From NCBI GenBank assembly GCA_947600145.1, contig CANQGA010000003.1, positions 1 to 52,020 of the forward strand: 52,020 nt of DNA. The letters run 5' to 3'. The position numbers and the translations under genes are program-made. Each line of letters begins with the position of its first letter. The first letter of the stretch is position 1. The notes below the pieces were generated by a model that had not been told where the DNA came from, searched no databases, and saw only the letters and a list, made by a program, of their open reading frames with translations. This document shows positions 42,706 through 50,758 of the stretch, piece by piece. Source of the DNA: an uncultured Lachnospiraceae bacterium. GTDB lineage: Bacteria; Bacillota; Clostridia; Lachnospirales; Lachnospiraceae.

Positions 42706-44007
42706 ATGCCGCTGGTAAGCATAATTGTCCCGGTTTATAATGCCGCGAAAACGATCGACCGGTGCGTGAACAGCATTCTGAACCAGGAATACAGGGATTT
42801 TGAACTGCTTCTGCTGGACGACGGAAGCACAGACGATTCGGGGGAGATCTGCGACGCCTTTGCCAAAAAGGATCCGCGCGTCCGGGTGCTTCATAAGGCG
42901 AATTCGGGCGTTTCCGACACGCGCAACCGGGGGATCGCGCGGGCCAGGGGGAAGTATCTGCAGTTCGCGGACAGCGACGACTGGATCACGCCGGAGGCGA
43001 CCAAATTTCTGGTGCAGGCCGTCACCGAACATGGCTGCGATATGGTCATCGCCGACTTCTACCGGGTGATCGGGGAACGGGTCTCCCAGAAAGGGAGCAT
43101 CGAAGAAGAAGGCGTCATGGAGCAGACAGATTTCGCCATCAAGATGATGCAGAAGCCGGCTGATTTCTATTACGGGGTTCTGTGGAACAAGCTGTACAAA
43201 CGTTCCATCATAGAAAAACACCATCTGCGGATGGACAGCTCCGTCAGCTGGTGCGAGGACTTTATGTTCAATCTGGAATACGTCCGGCACGCGAAGACGA
43301 TCTATGCCCTCAGGATCCCGGTGTATTATTATGTAAAGACAAAAGGCTCCCTGGTCTCCCAGGGGATCAGCGTGAAGAAGACGATCCAGATGAAACGCAC
43401 CGTTTTCGCCTGCTACAATGATTTCTACAAGGATGTCTTCGACGATATGGATTACGAAAAGCGGAAAGGACAGGTATACCGCTTTCTGTTCGACGCCGCC
43501 AGCGACGGCAGCGTATCCCCCTTAAACATCCCCGGGACCTACCGGCTGGGCAATGAGCGGACGCGGATCGGCGAAGGCGCTCTGGAAGGGGAAGGCGTTT
43601 TCTTCGACGCCTACCGGGAGCAGAAGCTCCAGGAACGGCTGCTCGATATCGTGGCGCTGCGGAACGACCTGGCCACTGTCGACGTGAAGCTGCTGTATTT
43701 CCTGGGCCAGTCCCATGAGAAATGTACCCTGAAGGAGACCGCGGACATTCTGCATATCACCAGGAGGGAGCTGTCCGCGTCGATCCAGAAGCTTCTCGGC
43801 AAGGAAATGATCGCGGTCATGGAAAAGGACCGCATAAAGGAATACGTCCTGACGCAGGAAGCGGAAAATGTGATGTCCGAGCTTCTGTTCGTCCTGTGCG
43901 ATCTGGAACAGGTCCAGTACGAGGGCTTCTCCCCGGAGGAACGGGCGATGTACGAGAAACTGAACGAGCAAAGGAAACGCAATATCCAGGACGCGCTGAG
44001 GTATTAA
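42706..44007 (+). CDS. GT2 glycosyltransferase fused to a MarR-like winged-helix domain
   Basis: A 433-residue protein. Residues 1-220 are a GT-A family 2 transferase: VSIIVPVYNAAKTIDRCVNSIL, ELLLLDDGSTDDSGEICD, KANSGVSDTRNRGI, QFADSDDWI and a later WCEDFMFNLEY. The C-terminal part (about 340-433) reads as a MarR winged helix: KLLYFLGQ, LKETADILHITRRELSASIQ, the wing KDRIKEYVLTQEA, and GFSPEERAMYEKLNEQRKRNI. A GT joined to a MarR domain is unusual. It could be self-regulating, or the winged helix could be used for dimerisation. The start at 42706 has AAGGAG 11 bp upstream; the ORF-track start extends 32 residues of GC-rich leader. Confidence 0.85.
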   Translation: MPLVSIIVPVYNAAKTIDRCVNSILNQEYRDFELLLLDDGSTDDSGEICDAFAKKDPRVRVLHKANSGVSDTRNRGIARARGKYLQFADSDDWITPEATKFLVQAVTEHGCDMVIADFYRVIGERVSQKGSIEEEGVMEQTDFAIKMMQKPADFYYGVLWNKLYKRSIIEKHHLRMDSSVSWCEDFMFNLEYVRHAKTIYALRIPVYYYVKTKGSLVSQGISVKKTIQMKRTVFACYNDFYKDVFDDMDYEKRKGQVYRFLFDAASDGSVSPLNIPGTYRLGNERTRIGEGALEGEGVFFDAYREQKLQERLLDIVALRNDLATVDVKLLYFLGQSHEKCTLKETADILHITRRELSASIQKLLGKEMIAVMEKDRIKEYVLTQEAENVMSELLFVLCDLEQVQYEGFSPEERAMYEKLNEQRKRNIQDALRY

Positions 44008-44037
44008 ACGAAACCGGACATTGAGAAACTGTTTCCG

Positions 44038-45426
44038 TCAGTTGCATTCCAGCGTGATCGCAGCCGCAAATCCCCCGTAACGGCTGCGGCCGACAACGGC
44101 GGTTCCGTGATGGGAATCCGCGATCTGCCTGACGATCAGAAGTCCCAGCCCGTGCCGCGGCTCTGCCGCGGTCTCATCGCAGGCCATAGAATGCGGCGCG
44201 CTGTTCAGCTTTGCGATCTGTTCATCCGACGCGCCGATCCCGTCGTCCTCTACGTGTATAACACAGCTCTCCCCATTCTTTTCTACAGATACATAGATCG
44301 TACAGCCGTCTTCGTTGTGGACCGCGCTGTTCTGGAGCAGGTTGGCAACCGCTCTCCTTAACAATTCCCCGTCGGCGTTTACCCGGCACACCAAAAGCTT
44401 TTCATCAGTCTCCCATCTGATCGGATATTTTCCGTCCGGATCGGCGTTGGCAAAGTCCGCCGCGGCCTGCCGGACGAGCGCCACCGCGTTCTCTTCCCGG
44501 AGCCTGACCGGCTGCATGTTGTATTCCAGTCTGGAAGCCAGGTTGAGATCGCTGACAAGCTTTCCGATTCGTTCGCTCTGTTTCAGGATAATTTCCGCCT
44601 TATGCCGCTCCTCCTCCGTAAGCCCCGGAGCGGCCTGCAGCTGGTCGGCGTAGCCCATGACCGTGGAGAGCGGCGTCCGGATATCGTGGGAAACCCCGGC
44701 GATCCAGCTGGCCCGGGCGGTCTCCCTCTTCTGCAGCTGCCGCTTCTGCGTCTGCAGGACTTCGGAAGTGGAATTGATATGGAACGCTATCTCGGATAAA
44801 AGCCCTGTCTCCCGGATATAAACCGGATCGCCGGACGGCAGGGCCCGGATCGCGTTGGCAATCGGTTTGACCGATCGGAGCAGCTTCGTACTCGCGGCCA
44901 TATAGATCAGAAGGATCACGGCCACATTCGCGATCACAACAACGAGAGCGATCTGCGGCGCATGGGCAATGAGCTGATAGTCCCAGCTCGGCCACATATG
45001 CTTCCAGAAGCTGGTCTTCGGAAATCCCAGCACCACAAGGCCGGACTCTGTACCGCTCGTGAAAGTCGGATATCCGTCGATATAGCCGCGGGTCAGGCCC
45101 GCAATGTCCGACAGGGTGTAACCTGCGGGTACAGATTTGGGAAGGTTATCGCTGTGCCACACGACCGCCTTTGTATCGTTGTCGATCAGGATCGCCCACG
45201 CGCCGGACAAACGCAGAGTTTCCGCGCCTTCATCGGACAGAAGGACGCCGTTTTCCGTTTCCGTTAAGGCCGCCGCAACCTCTTCCGCCGTTTTCCACGG
45301 CCGGGCGTTCGCCATCTGCCGGGAAACGATCACCGCGAAGATCAGGATATTGACGATGACCAGCAGGATGAAGCTCAGAAGCAATAACCCTACAAAACGC
45401 CGGATCAGCTTGGGTACGCTTTTCAT
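44038..45426 (-). CDS. sensor histidine kinase
   Basis: A 462-residue membrane kinase. TM1 is at about 11-33, an extracellular sensor region at about 34-145 and TM2 at about 155-178. The HisKA segment has GVSHDIRTPLSTVMGYADQL (phospho-His), followed by a HATPase with NLLQNSAVHNEDG, VEDDGIGAS and HGLGLLIV. The extracellular loop of over 100 residues separates it from the short-loop BceS type. It follows its response regulator, whose stop is 1 bp from this start (translational coupling), and is divergent from an ABC exporter operon it probably controls. The start at 45426 has GGAGG 9 bp upstream. Confidence 0.95.
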   Translation of the reverse strand: MKSVPKLIRRFVGLLLLSFILLVIVNILIFAVIVSRQMANARPWKTAEEVAAALTETENGVLLSDEGAETLRLSGAWAILIDNDTKAVVWHSDNLPKSVPAGYTLSDIAGLTRGYIDGYPTFTSGTESGLVVLGFPKTSFWKHMWPSWDYQLIAHAPQIALVVVIANVAVILLIYMAASTKLLRSVKPIANAIRALPSGDPVYIRETGLLSEIAFHINSTSEVLQTQKRQLQKRETARASWIAGVSHDIRTPLSTVMGYADQLQAAPGLTEEERHKAEIILKQSERIGKLVSDLNLASRLEYNMQPVRLREENAVALVRQAAADFANADPDGKYPIRWETDEKLLVCRVNADGELLRRAVANLLQNSAVHNEDGCTIYVSVEKNGESCVIHVEDDGIGASDEQIAKLNSAPHSMACDETAAEPRHGLGLLIVRQIADSHHGTAVVGRSRYGGFAAAITLECN

Positions 45427-45427
45427 C

Positions 45428-46132
45428 TCATTTGTCCTCCACAAGCAGTTTATAGCCGAGTCCCTTGACCGTGACAAGCGATACCGGGGACGAGGGATTC
45501 GCCTCGATCTTCTCGCGGATCCTGCAGATATGCGCCATCAGCGAGTTCTCGTATCCGAACGGATTGTCGCCCCACGCCGCCTCGCACAGCGCGTCGATCG
45601 TGACGATCCGGCCGGCGCCCCGCCAGAGCGCGGAGAGCAGGGCATGCTCCTTGGCCGTAAGCGGAATATGCTCCCCGTCTCGGATCACCTCCGCGCGGGA
45701 GAAATCGATGACGCTGTTTTTCAGCGGGACTACTGTTTTCTCCTCCCTGTAGGTCCTGCGCAGGATCGCGGCGACCCGGTACAAAAGCTCCCTGGGAAGG
45801 AACGGTTTGACCACATAATCGTCAGCGCCGAGGCCAAAGCCTCTGAACTTGTCTTCCTCCTCGCCGCGCGCGGTCAGAAAAAGAACCGGATAATCGCCGT
45901 CCTGCCTCAGCCGTTCCATCAGGCTGAAACCGTTTCCGTCCGGCAGCATGACGTCCAGGACCGCCAGCTCTGGCGAAAACTCCTTCGCCAGCCGGACCGC
46001 CTCGCCCACACTCTTCGCGGCCGCGATATTCTGATAACCGTCGTTTTGAAAAACGGATATAACCAGATCCAAAAGCGTCTGCTCATCGTCCACGATCAGG
46101 ATCCTCCTGTTCTTCAAACCGGACATCTCCAT
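45428..46132 (-). CDS. OmpR-family response regulator
   Basis: A 234-residue regulator. The receiver domain has VDDEQ, the phospho-Asp in LAVLDVMLPDGNG, the Thr in FLTARGEEED and the Lys in VVKPFLP. The C-terminal winged helix has IPLTAKEHALLSAL and ENSLMAHICRIREKIE with LVTVKGLGYKL. It probably activates the divergent ABC exporter operon in response to a membrane-active peptide, like CprR-type systems of Clostridia (inference). AAAGGAG precedes the ATG. Three GTAAGG repeats in the shared intergenic region are candidate binding sites. Confidence 0.95.
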   Translation of the reverse strand: MEMSGLKNRRILIVDDEQTLLDLVISVFQNDGYQNIAAAKSVGEAVRLAKEFSPELAVLDVMLPDGNGFSLMERLRQDGDYPVLFLTARGEEEDKFRGFGLGADDYVVKPFLPRELLYRVAAILRRTYREEKTVVPLKNSVIDFSRAEVIRDGEHIPLTAKEHALLSALWRGAGRIVTIDALCEAAWGDNPFGYENSLMAHICRIREKIEANPSSPVSLVTVKGLGYKLLVEDK

Positions 46133-46232
46133 AGGGATAATCTCCTTTCCTGTTTCCGTTTTCGCGCTTAATTACATTTTCACGCCCCATTATAACATGA
46201 AAACGACGGTTTTTTCTATCGTTCGGTCAAAA

Positions 46233-46286
46233 GTAAGGGAAATGTAAGGCAGAAAGAATTCTGCCGTAAGGCCGGTGAGATACAAT
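46233..46286 (+). promoter_or_regulatory. phased GTAAGG repeats and -10 box of the exporter operon
   Basis: GTAAGG occurs at 46233, 46244 and 46266, start-to-start distances of 11 and 22 bp, so all three fall on one face of the helix, as expected for OmpR-family sites. A perfect GGCAGAA-AGAA-TTCTGCC inverted repeat lies between the second and third copies. TACAAT at 46281 is a good -10 box, but the -35 position is poor, which fits an activator-dependent promoter. Confidence 0.6.
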
Positions 46287-46317
46287 AACGGCAGCAAACA
46301 AAAGGAGGAGTTCCCCT

Positions 46318-47073
46318 ATGAACATCATTGAAACGCAGGGACTGACCAAATCCTACGGCGGCTTTACGGCTGTCTCCGGGATCGATCTTCATATCCCGCA
46401 GGGCTCGGTATACGGGTTTCTCGGTCCCAACGGCGCCGGCAAATCCACCACGATGAAAATGTTTCTCGGGCTTACAAAACCCACCGGCGGTTCCTTCGTC
46501 ATCGACGGAATGCGGTTTCCTGACAGCCGGGTCCAAATTCTGAAAGAGATCGGCTCATTGATCGAAGCCCCCGGCTTCTATGGCAATCTGACCGGCGAAG
46601 AGAATCTGGACATCATCCGCAGGATCCTGGGCCTTCCGCGGTCGTCCGTGTCAGAAGCCCTTGAGACCGTCGGTCTGACGCCGCACAGAAAGCAGCTGGC
46701 GAAAAAGTATTCTCTCGGCATGAAACAGCGGCTGGGGCTTGCGGGCGCGCTGATCGGCAGGCCGCCCATCCTGATCCTGGACGAGCCGACCAACGGCCTC
46801 GACCCCGTCGGCATTCATGAGATCCGAACGCTGATCCGCTCTTTGCCGCAGCGGTTCGCGTGTACGGTACTGGTATCCTCGCACCTGCTTTCCGAGATCG
46901 AACTGATGGCGGATCACATCGGCATTCTCAATCACGGGCGGCTGCTCTTTGAGGGTACGCCCGACGCTTTGAAGCGCGACGCCACATTTCAGGGATACCC
47001 GACCGACAATCTCGAGGACACCTTTCTCGCGCTGATCGACGCCGACAACCGGCAGAGAGGCGGCGCGCGATGA
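46318..47073 (+). CDS. ABC transporter ATP-binding protein (LanF/CprA-type)
   Basis: A 251-residue ATPase with Walker A GPNGAGKST, Q-loop region, signature YSLGMKQRLGLAGAL, Walker B PILILDEPTNGLDPVG and H-loop SSHLLSE. It closely follows the LanF/BcrA pattern of transporters that remove lantibiotics or cationic peptides from the membrane. It pairs with the two ABC-2 type permeases downstream and is divergent from the two-component genes. AAGGAGG precedes the ATG; the stop overlaps the first permease start by 4 bp. Confidence 0.95.
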   Translation: MNIIETQGLTKSYGGFTAVSGIDLHIPQGSVYGFLGPNGAGKSTTMKMFLGLTKPTGGSFVIDGMRFPDSRVQILKEIGSLIEAPGFYGNLTGEENLDIIRRILGLPRSSVSEALETVGLTPHRKQLAKKYSLGMKQRLGLAGALIGRPPILILDEPTNGLDPVGIHEIRTLIRSLPQRFACTVLVSSHLLSEIELMADHIGILNHGRLLFEGTPDALKRDATFQGYPTDNLEDTFLALIDADNRQRGGAR

Positions 47074-47804
47074 GCACGATGAACTTGATAAGACTGGAAC
47101 TTAAAAAAATCAAAAGGACCGGGTTCCTGCCCGCCTTTCTTGGCGGCGGCATCCTGGCCGCGGCGGTTCCCGCCGTGAACACGGCTTTCCGACCGGAACT
47201 GTTCGCCGGCTTAAGCGCCCCGCCGGTCAGCATTCTTCTCGGCGCCAACTGGCAGATGATGTCCATGCTGAATGTCCTGCTGACCGTCGCCGGGGCCTGC
47301 GTCCTGTATCACATCGAGTACGCAGATAACGCCATGAGGAAAATGAGTACGCTGCCGGTCCGGGAAAGCAGTCTGTTCTTCGGAAAGGCCGCCGTGCTGA
47401 TCCTGGCCGGCGGTCTTCTTCTGGCGATCGAGGCGGTCTCCGTTTTCGGCTGCTCCATTTACTGGTTCAGCCGGGCTGCGGCTCCGTCTGCGGAAATCCT
47501 CAAAAGCTTCGGGTTCTTTCTGCTGATGCTGATCCCGACCGCCCTGCTGTCTCTTGCGCTCGCGTCGGCGTGCAGGAATCTGTGGACCTCGCTGGGAATC
47601 GGCGTCGTGTGCGTGTTCGCGGCCACCATGATCCCGGCGCAGAGGTTTGCCCTGACGCTGTTCCCGTTTGCGATGCCATTCCAGATGCCGGGAAATCATG
47701 CGGCTGATGTGATACGAAATTATGCGATTGCCGCCGCGGCCGAAACAATCGTGATCGGCCTGTCAGAGGTTATAATCCTGAAAGTCAGGAGGATATTTGC
47801 ATGA
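47070..47804 (+). CDS. ABC-2 type permease (LanE/CprB-like)
   Basis: A 244-residue protein with six predicted membrane segments, starting LIRLELKKIKRTGFLPAFLGGG, a layout typical of the LanE/LanG-type permeases. With its neighbour it forms the membrane part of the peptide exporter. Translation is coupled to the ATPase by the ATGA overlap. Its last codons (VRRIFA) overlap one copy of a duplicated ribosome-site sequence. Confidence 0.92.
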   Translation: MSTMNLIRLELKKIKRTGFLPAFLGGGILAAAVPAVNTAFRPELFAGLSAPPVSILLGANWQMMSMLNVLLTVAGACVLYHIEYADNAMRKMSTLPVRESSLFFGKAAVLILAGGLLLAIEAVSVFGCSIYWFSRAAAPSAEILKSFGFFLLMLIPTALLSLALASACRNLWTSLGIGVVCVFAATMIPAQRFALTLFPFAMPFQMPGNHAADVIRNYAIAAAAETIVIGLSEVIILKVRRIFA

Positions 47805-47850
47805 GCTTTTATCATTTTCGTAAGTCAGGAGGTCATTTGCATGAGTTTTT
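47781..47850 (+). repeat. 40-bp-period tandem duplication of a ribosome-site/start region
   Basis: AAGTCAGGAGG(AT)ATTTGCATGAG at 47781-47810 and AAGTCAGGAGGTCATTTGCATGAG at 47821-47850 match at 26 of 30 positions. The first copy carries an ATG at 47801 that opens a short out-of-frame ORF (47801-47869, 22 residues) overlapping the true start at 47841. It looks like a duplication that left a decoy start. Confidence 0.85.
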
Positions 47851-48611
47851 TGTCTCTTGTAAGAGTTGAGCATCAGAAAGTGCGCCGCTCAAAAATTTTT
47901 CTGATCCTGATCCTGGCCGCAGTCATCCTCTGGATCCCTTCCGTTCTGAACGCGGATCTCAATTTCGGCATGCAGGCGGTGGGCATATCCCCGGAAAACA
48001 ACTTCTTTATCCAGGGATTTATGGCGATGGCGTGGTTTTTGTTTCCGGCCGCTATGGTCGTAATAACCGTTCTGCAGACACAGACCGAGAGAAACGATCA
48101 CGGCATTCTCAAAATGCTTTCCCTGCCTGTCGGCACCGCGAAGCTCTGCATGGCGAAATTCGCCGTGCTGGTATCCTTCTCGGCCGTCCAGATTCTGATG
48201 TCCGTCGGAATGTACTATATCAGCGCCGCGGCCGCGTCCCATACGCAGGGCTACGCCTTCTGCCTGCCTCCGCTCTTTGTCTTTAAAGAAGCCTGTATGA
48301 TGTGGGCGTCCGCCATCCCGATGCTGGCGTTTTTCTGGCTGCTGGCCGTCTGTATCCGGACGCCGGTCTTCTCCATCGGGATCGGTCTTGCCTCGATCGT
48401 GCCGTCCGTTCTGATGATAAACACAAAAGTATGGTTCGCCTATCCGATGGCCTATCCGTTCTTCGTGACAGCCTCGGAATACGGGAAACTGGCTGCCAAC
48501 CTGGAAACGGCGCCGGTCCGGCTGGTCCCGTGGCTCCCCGCCGCCGCGCTGATCACCGCCGTATGCCTGATCATTTCCTGCCTTTGTTTCGGGCAGGCTG
48601 AAAGGAGATAA
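47841..48611 (+). CDS. ABC-2 type permease (LanG/CprC-like)
   Basis: A 256-residue membrane protein with six predicted segments, beginning MSFLSLVRVEHQKVRRSKIFLILILAAVILWIP. It is the second permease of the exporter. QTQTERNDHGILKMLSLPV after the second segment is typical of the family. Its own GGAGG is the second copy of the duplicated start region. The stop codon lies inside the ribosome site of a 23-codon gene. Confidence 0.92.
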   Translation: MSFLSLVRVEHQKVRRSKIFLILILAAVILWIPSVLNADLNFGMQAVGISPENNFFIQGFMAMAWFLFPAAMVVITVLQTQTERNDHGILKMLSLPVGTAKLCMAKFAVLVSFSAVQILMSVGMYYISAAAASHTQGYAFCLPPLFVFKEACMMWASAIPMLAFFWLLAVCIRTPVFSIGIGLASIVPSVLMINTKVWFAYPMAYPFFVTASEYGKLAANLETAPVRLVPWLPAAALITAVCLIISCLCFGQAERR

Positions 48612-48614
48612 TTT

Positions 48615-48686
48615 ATGAAGAGCAAAATGGAAACCGCGATCAGCGCCGTAGTCATCGTACTGATGGTCGCGCAGAGATCTATTTAA
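48615..48686 (+). CDS. 23-residue hydrophobic peptide closing the exporter operon
   Basis: ATG at 48615 with AAGGAG 7 bp upstream, one of the best ribosome sites in the window, followed by 23 codons (MKSKMETAISAVVIVLMVAQ...). The middle is a single hydrophobic helix flanked by Lys and Arg, so it should insert in the membrane. It follows the second permease by 3 bp and precedes the terminator by 3 bp. It might be a small regulatory subunit of the exporter. It is too short for the ORF track and has no cysteine, so it is not a lantibiotic precursor. Confidence 0.6.
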   Translation: MKSKMETAISAVVIVLMVAQRSI

Positions 48687-48689
48687 CAG

Positions 48690-48734
48690 GATCCGGCCCT
48701 GCGAGACATTTTCTCTGTCCCGCAGGGCCGGATC
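48690..48734. terminator. strong bidirectional hairpin terminator between convergent operons
   Basis: GATCCGGCCCTGCG and CGCAGGGCCGGATC form a perfect 14-bp GC-rich stem with a 17-nt loop in which GACA and TGTC can extend the stem. It separates the exporter operon from the convergent flavin reductase-like gene. Confidence 0.85.
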
Positions 48735-48746
48735 TGCTTTCCCGCA

Positions 48747-49319
48747 CTATTTCTTCATCAGTCCCGCGCCGCTGTGCCATGCCTGGCCGATCTTCTCTCC
48801 CACGGCATAGTAGCCGTTCCGCATCTGGTCGAAAAGGAACGCGTTCAGTTTCCCGGCGTCGATCTTTCCTTTCTCATCAAGCACCTTCTCGTCCGCCAGG
48901 ACATTCTCGATCCGTCCCAGCACGCGCAGGCCGTAAGGCTCGTCTTCCATCTTCACGACGGTACACTCCAGCGTGACCGGATATTCCTCAATGACCGGCG
49001 CGTCCACCCGGCTGCTTTTAACCGCATGAAGACCGGTGCGCTCGAACTTATCGGCCATCTTATTCGCCGTGGCGATCCCGAAGAAATCCGACGCCTCCAG
49101 CGTATCCGTTCCCGGAATGGCCAGCGTGAACGCGCCCCTCGCCCGGATATTCGCGACCGTCTTATGGGCGGCCTCCAGGTTCAGCGCCACCATATCCTCG
49201 GCGCAGATACCGCCCCACGCCATCATCATCTCATCTACGGTGCCGTCCTCATTGTAGGTGCCGATCATGTACGTCGGCATCGGAAACAGATACGGCTGCA
49301 CTCCAAAATCTTTCTTCAT
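48747..49319 (-). CDS. flavin reductase-like domain protein
   Basis: A 190-residue FMN-binding split-barrel protein: PMPTYMIGTYNEDGTVDEMMMAWGGICAEDMVALNLE, HKTVANIRARGAFTLAIPG, DKFERTGLHAVKSSRVDAP. This matches flavoredoxin/flavin reductase-like proteins of anaerobes, which bind FMN and take part in electron transfer. I moved the start to 49319, where AAGGAG lies upstream; the ORF-track extension is promoter DNA. It is monocistronic with a good promoter. Confidence 0.92.
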   Translation of the reverse strand: MKKDFGVQPYLFPMPTYMIGTYNEDGTVDEMMMAWGGICAEDMVALNLEAAHKTVANIRARGAFTLAIPGTDTLEASDFFGIATANKMADKFERTGLHAVKSSRVDAPVIEEYPVTLECTVVKMEDEPYGLRVLGRIENVLADEKVLDEKGKIDAGKLNAFLFDQMRNGYYAVGEKIGQAWHSGAGLMKK

Positions 49320-49380
49320 CGCTTTCTCTCCTTCAAAAATAGAATCGCCCTTCCGCCGTGTTCCGGATACGGACACTGCC

Positions 49381-49409
49381 ATTATAACCGGGACAGTCGT
49401 CAAAAGCAA
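49381..49409 (-). promoter_or_regulatory. sigma-A promoter of the flavin reductase-like gene
   Basis: On the minus strand TTGCTT, a 17-bp spacer and TATAAT, ending about 60 bp upstream of the start. Confidence 0.7.
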
Positions 49410-49430
49410 GGCCTTACCTTTGCGGATCCT

Positions 49431-50741
49431 TTAGTTTTGCCGCTCCCCTCCGCTCATGAATTCTTTCAGTACCCTTCCGTCGGCGTCTTTCAGCTCGATC
49501 CCAAGCGCCCGGGCGAACGTAGGAGCCTCGTCCACCAGATCCGCCCGTTCGAGAACCACATCCGTCCGGAAAGCCGGTCCCTTCGCCGAAAATACCGGCT
49601 GCGGTCCTTTATCCGGCAGATGTCCGTGAGTCGCTTTCCCGTACCGGTAATCCTCGAACCGGAACGATGACACCAGCGGCCTCTTAAGCGACTCTCCGAA
49701 GGAAGTAAAGCCGTCCGTCTCCAGGGCGAAGGCGAAACCGCCTCCCAGATGCTCCTGTCTGCGGATCTCCTCCTCCGTATAAACCTTTTCAAACCCATAG
49801 ACCCCTTCCTCCTCCAGACGGCGCAGCAGCTTATAGGTCTTATCATAGACGTCCCTGTCGTTCGGATCCTTCAGATAGACCAGCGCCTGCGTCCCTCCCG
49901 ACTGGCAGTAAGCCTTCCAGTCCCTGAGCTTCCCGTCCCCGTCCGTCTCGATCAGTCCGGCCTCCGCCAGCAGGACGTTGGGAGAGACGATGCGTTTGAT
50001 ATCGATCTGCCCATGGTCGCTGACCAGAGCCAGATTGGTGCAGTCGGAAAGTCCCGCCTCTTCCACCGCCTCCATCAGTTCCCCGATATAGCGGTCGGTT
50101 TCCTCAACGCCCTTCGTCACCTGGTCATTAAACAGACCGTAATTGTGACGGTACGCGTCGATATTGGCCGGATGCAGCATAAGCAGATCCGGCTGATACC
50201 GGAGGATGAACTCCCTGGCGCAGCGCATGATGAAATCGTCCGTCTGCGGATGGGTGCGGATCCGGATCCCGTGAAGCTGCTCCTCGATGATATCCAGGAC
50301 CTCCTCGGAGGAACCCGCCCTGGCAAACACATGCCGCATGTTCTCATCTCCCGGCTGGGGCCAGTACTCGTCGATCAGATAATCGATCGCCGGGTGGCCG
50401 CCGGTGACCGGCCAGAAAATGGCCGCTGTGGTCAGCCCCGCCCGTTTGGCCGCCGTAAAGAGGTCTTCCTTCCACGAAACGGAGGAATAGAACCATTTCC
50501 AGGGGACCGGAGACGCGCCGGGTATCAGTTCCATATTGCTCAGCACCCCGTGCTTCTCGGGCCACACGCCCGTGACCATCGTCGTATGGCAGGGGTAGGT
50601 GATCGTGGGATAAACGGAGCGGACCCGCTTCACCCTGCATCCGCCTTCCAGATATTTCCGGTAATTCGGCAGTGTTTTCAGATATTCCATATCCTCAAAG
50701 GTCAGCGCGTCTGCCGACAGAACGATCAGTTTCTGCTTCAT
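49431..50741 (-). CDS. alkaline phosphatase superfamily phosphodiesterase (ectonucleotide pyrophosphatase-like)
   Basis: A 436-residue protein of the alkaline phosphatase superfamily. Metal and nucleophile motifs are visible: LIVLSADAL near the N-terminus, the nucleophile Thr in YPTITYPCHTTMVTGVWPEKHG, LMLHPANIDAYRHNYG, and LVSDHGQID for the second metal site, with a C-terminal KATHGHLP. Relatives hydrolyse nucleotide or phospholipid phosphodiesters. There is no signal peptide. The start at 50741 has AAAGGAG upstream. It follows the unknown gene at 50759 by 17 bp. Confidence 0.92.
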   Translation of the reverse strand: MKQKLIVLSADALTFEDMEYLKTLPNYRKYLEGGCRVKRVRSVYPTITYPCHTTMVTGVWPEKHGVLSNMELIPGASPVPWKWFYSSVSWKEDLFTAAKRAGLTTAAIFWPVTGGHPAIDYLIDEYWPQPGDENMRHVFARAGSSEEVLDIIEEQLHGIRIRTHPQTDDFIMRCAREFILRYQPDLLMLHPANIDAYRHNYGLFNDQVTKGVEETDRYIGELMEAVEEAGLSDCTNLALVSDHGQIDIKRIVSPNVLLAEAGLIETDGDGKLRDWKAYCQSGGTQALVYLKDPNDRDVYDKTYKLLRRLEEEGVYGFEKVYTEEEIRRQEHLGGGFAFALETDGFTSFGESLKRPLVSSFRFEDYRYGKATHGHLPDKGPQPVFSAKGPAFRTDVVLERADLVDEAPTFARALGIELKDADGRVLKEFMSGGERQN

Positions 50742-50758
50742 ACTTTTAAACTCCTTTC

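Noticed and set aside
44038-48611. BceRSAB bacitracin module
   Set aside because: BceAB has one large ten-helix permease and BceS a short extracellular loop. Here there are two small ABC-2 permeases and a kinase with a loop of more than 100 residues.
48615-48686. Lantibiotic or other bacteriocin precursor
   Set aside because: The peptide has no Cys, no leader or double-Gly site and no modification genes nearby; a small membrane protein is a better reading.
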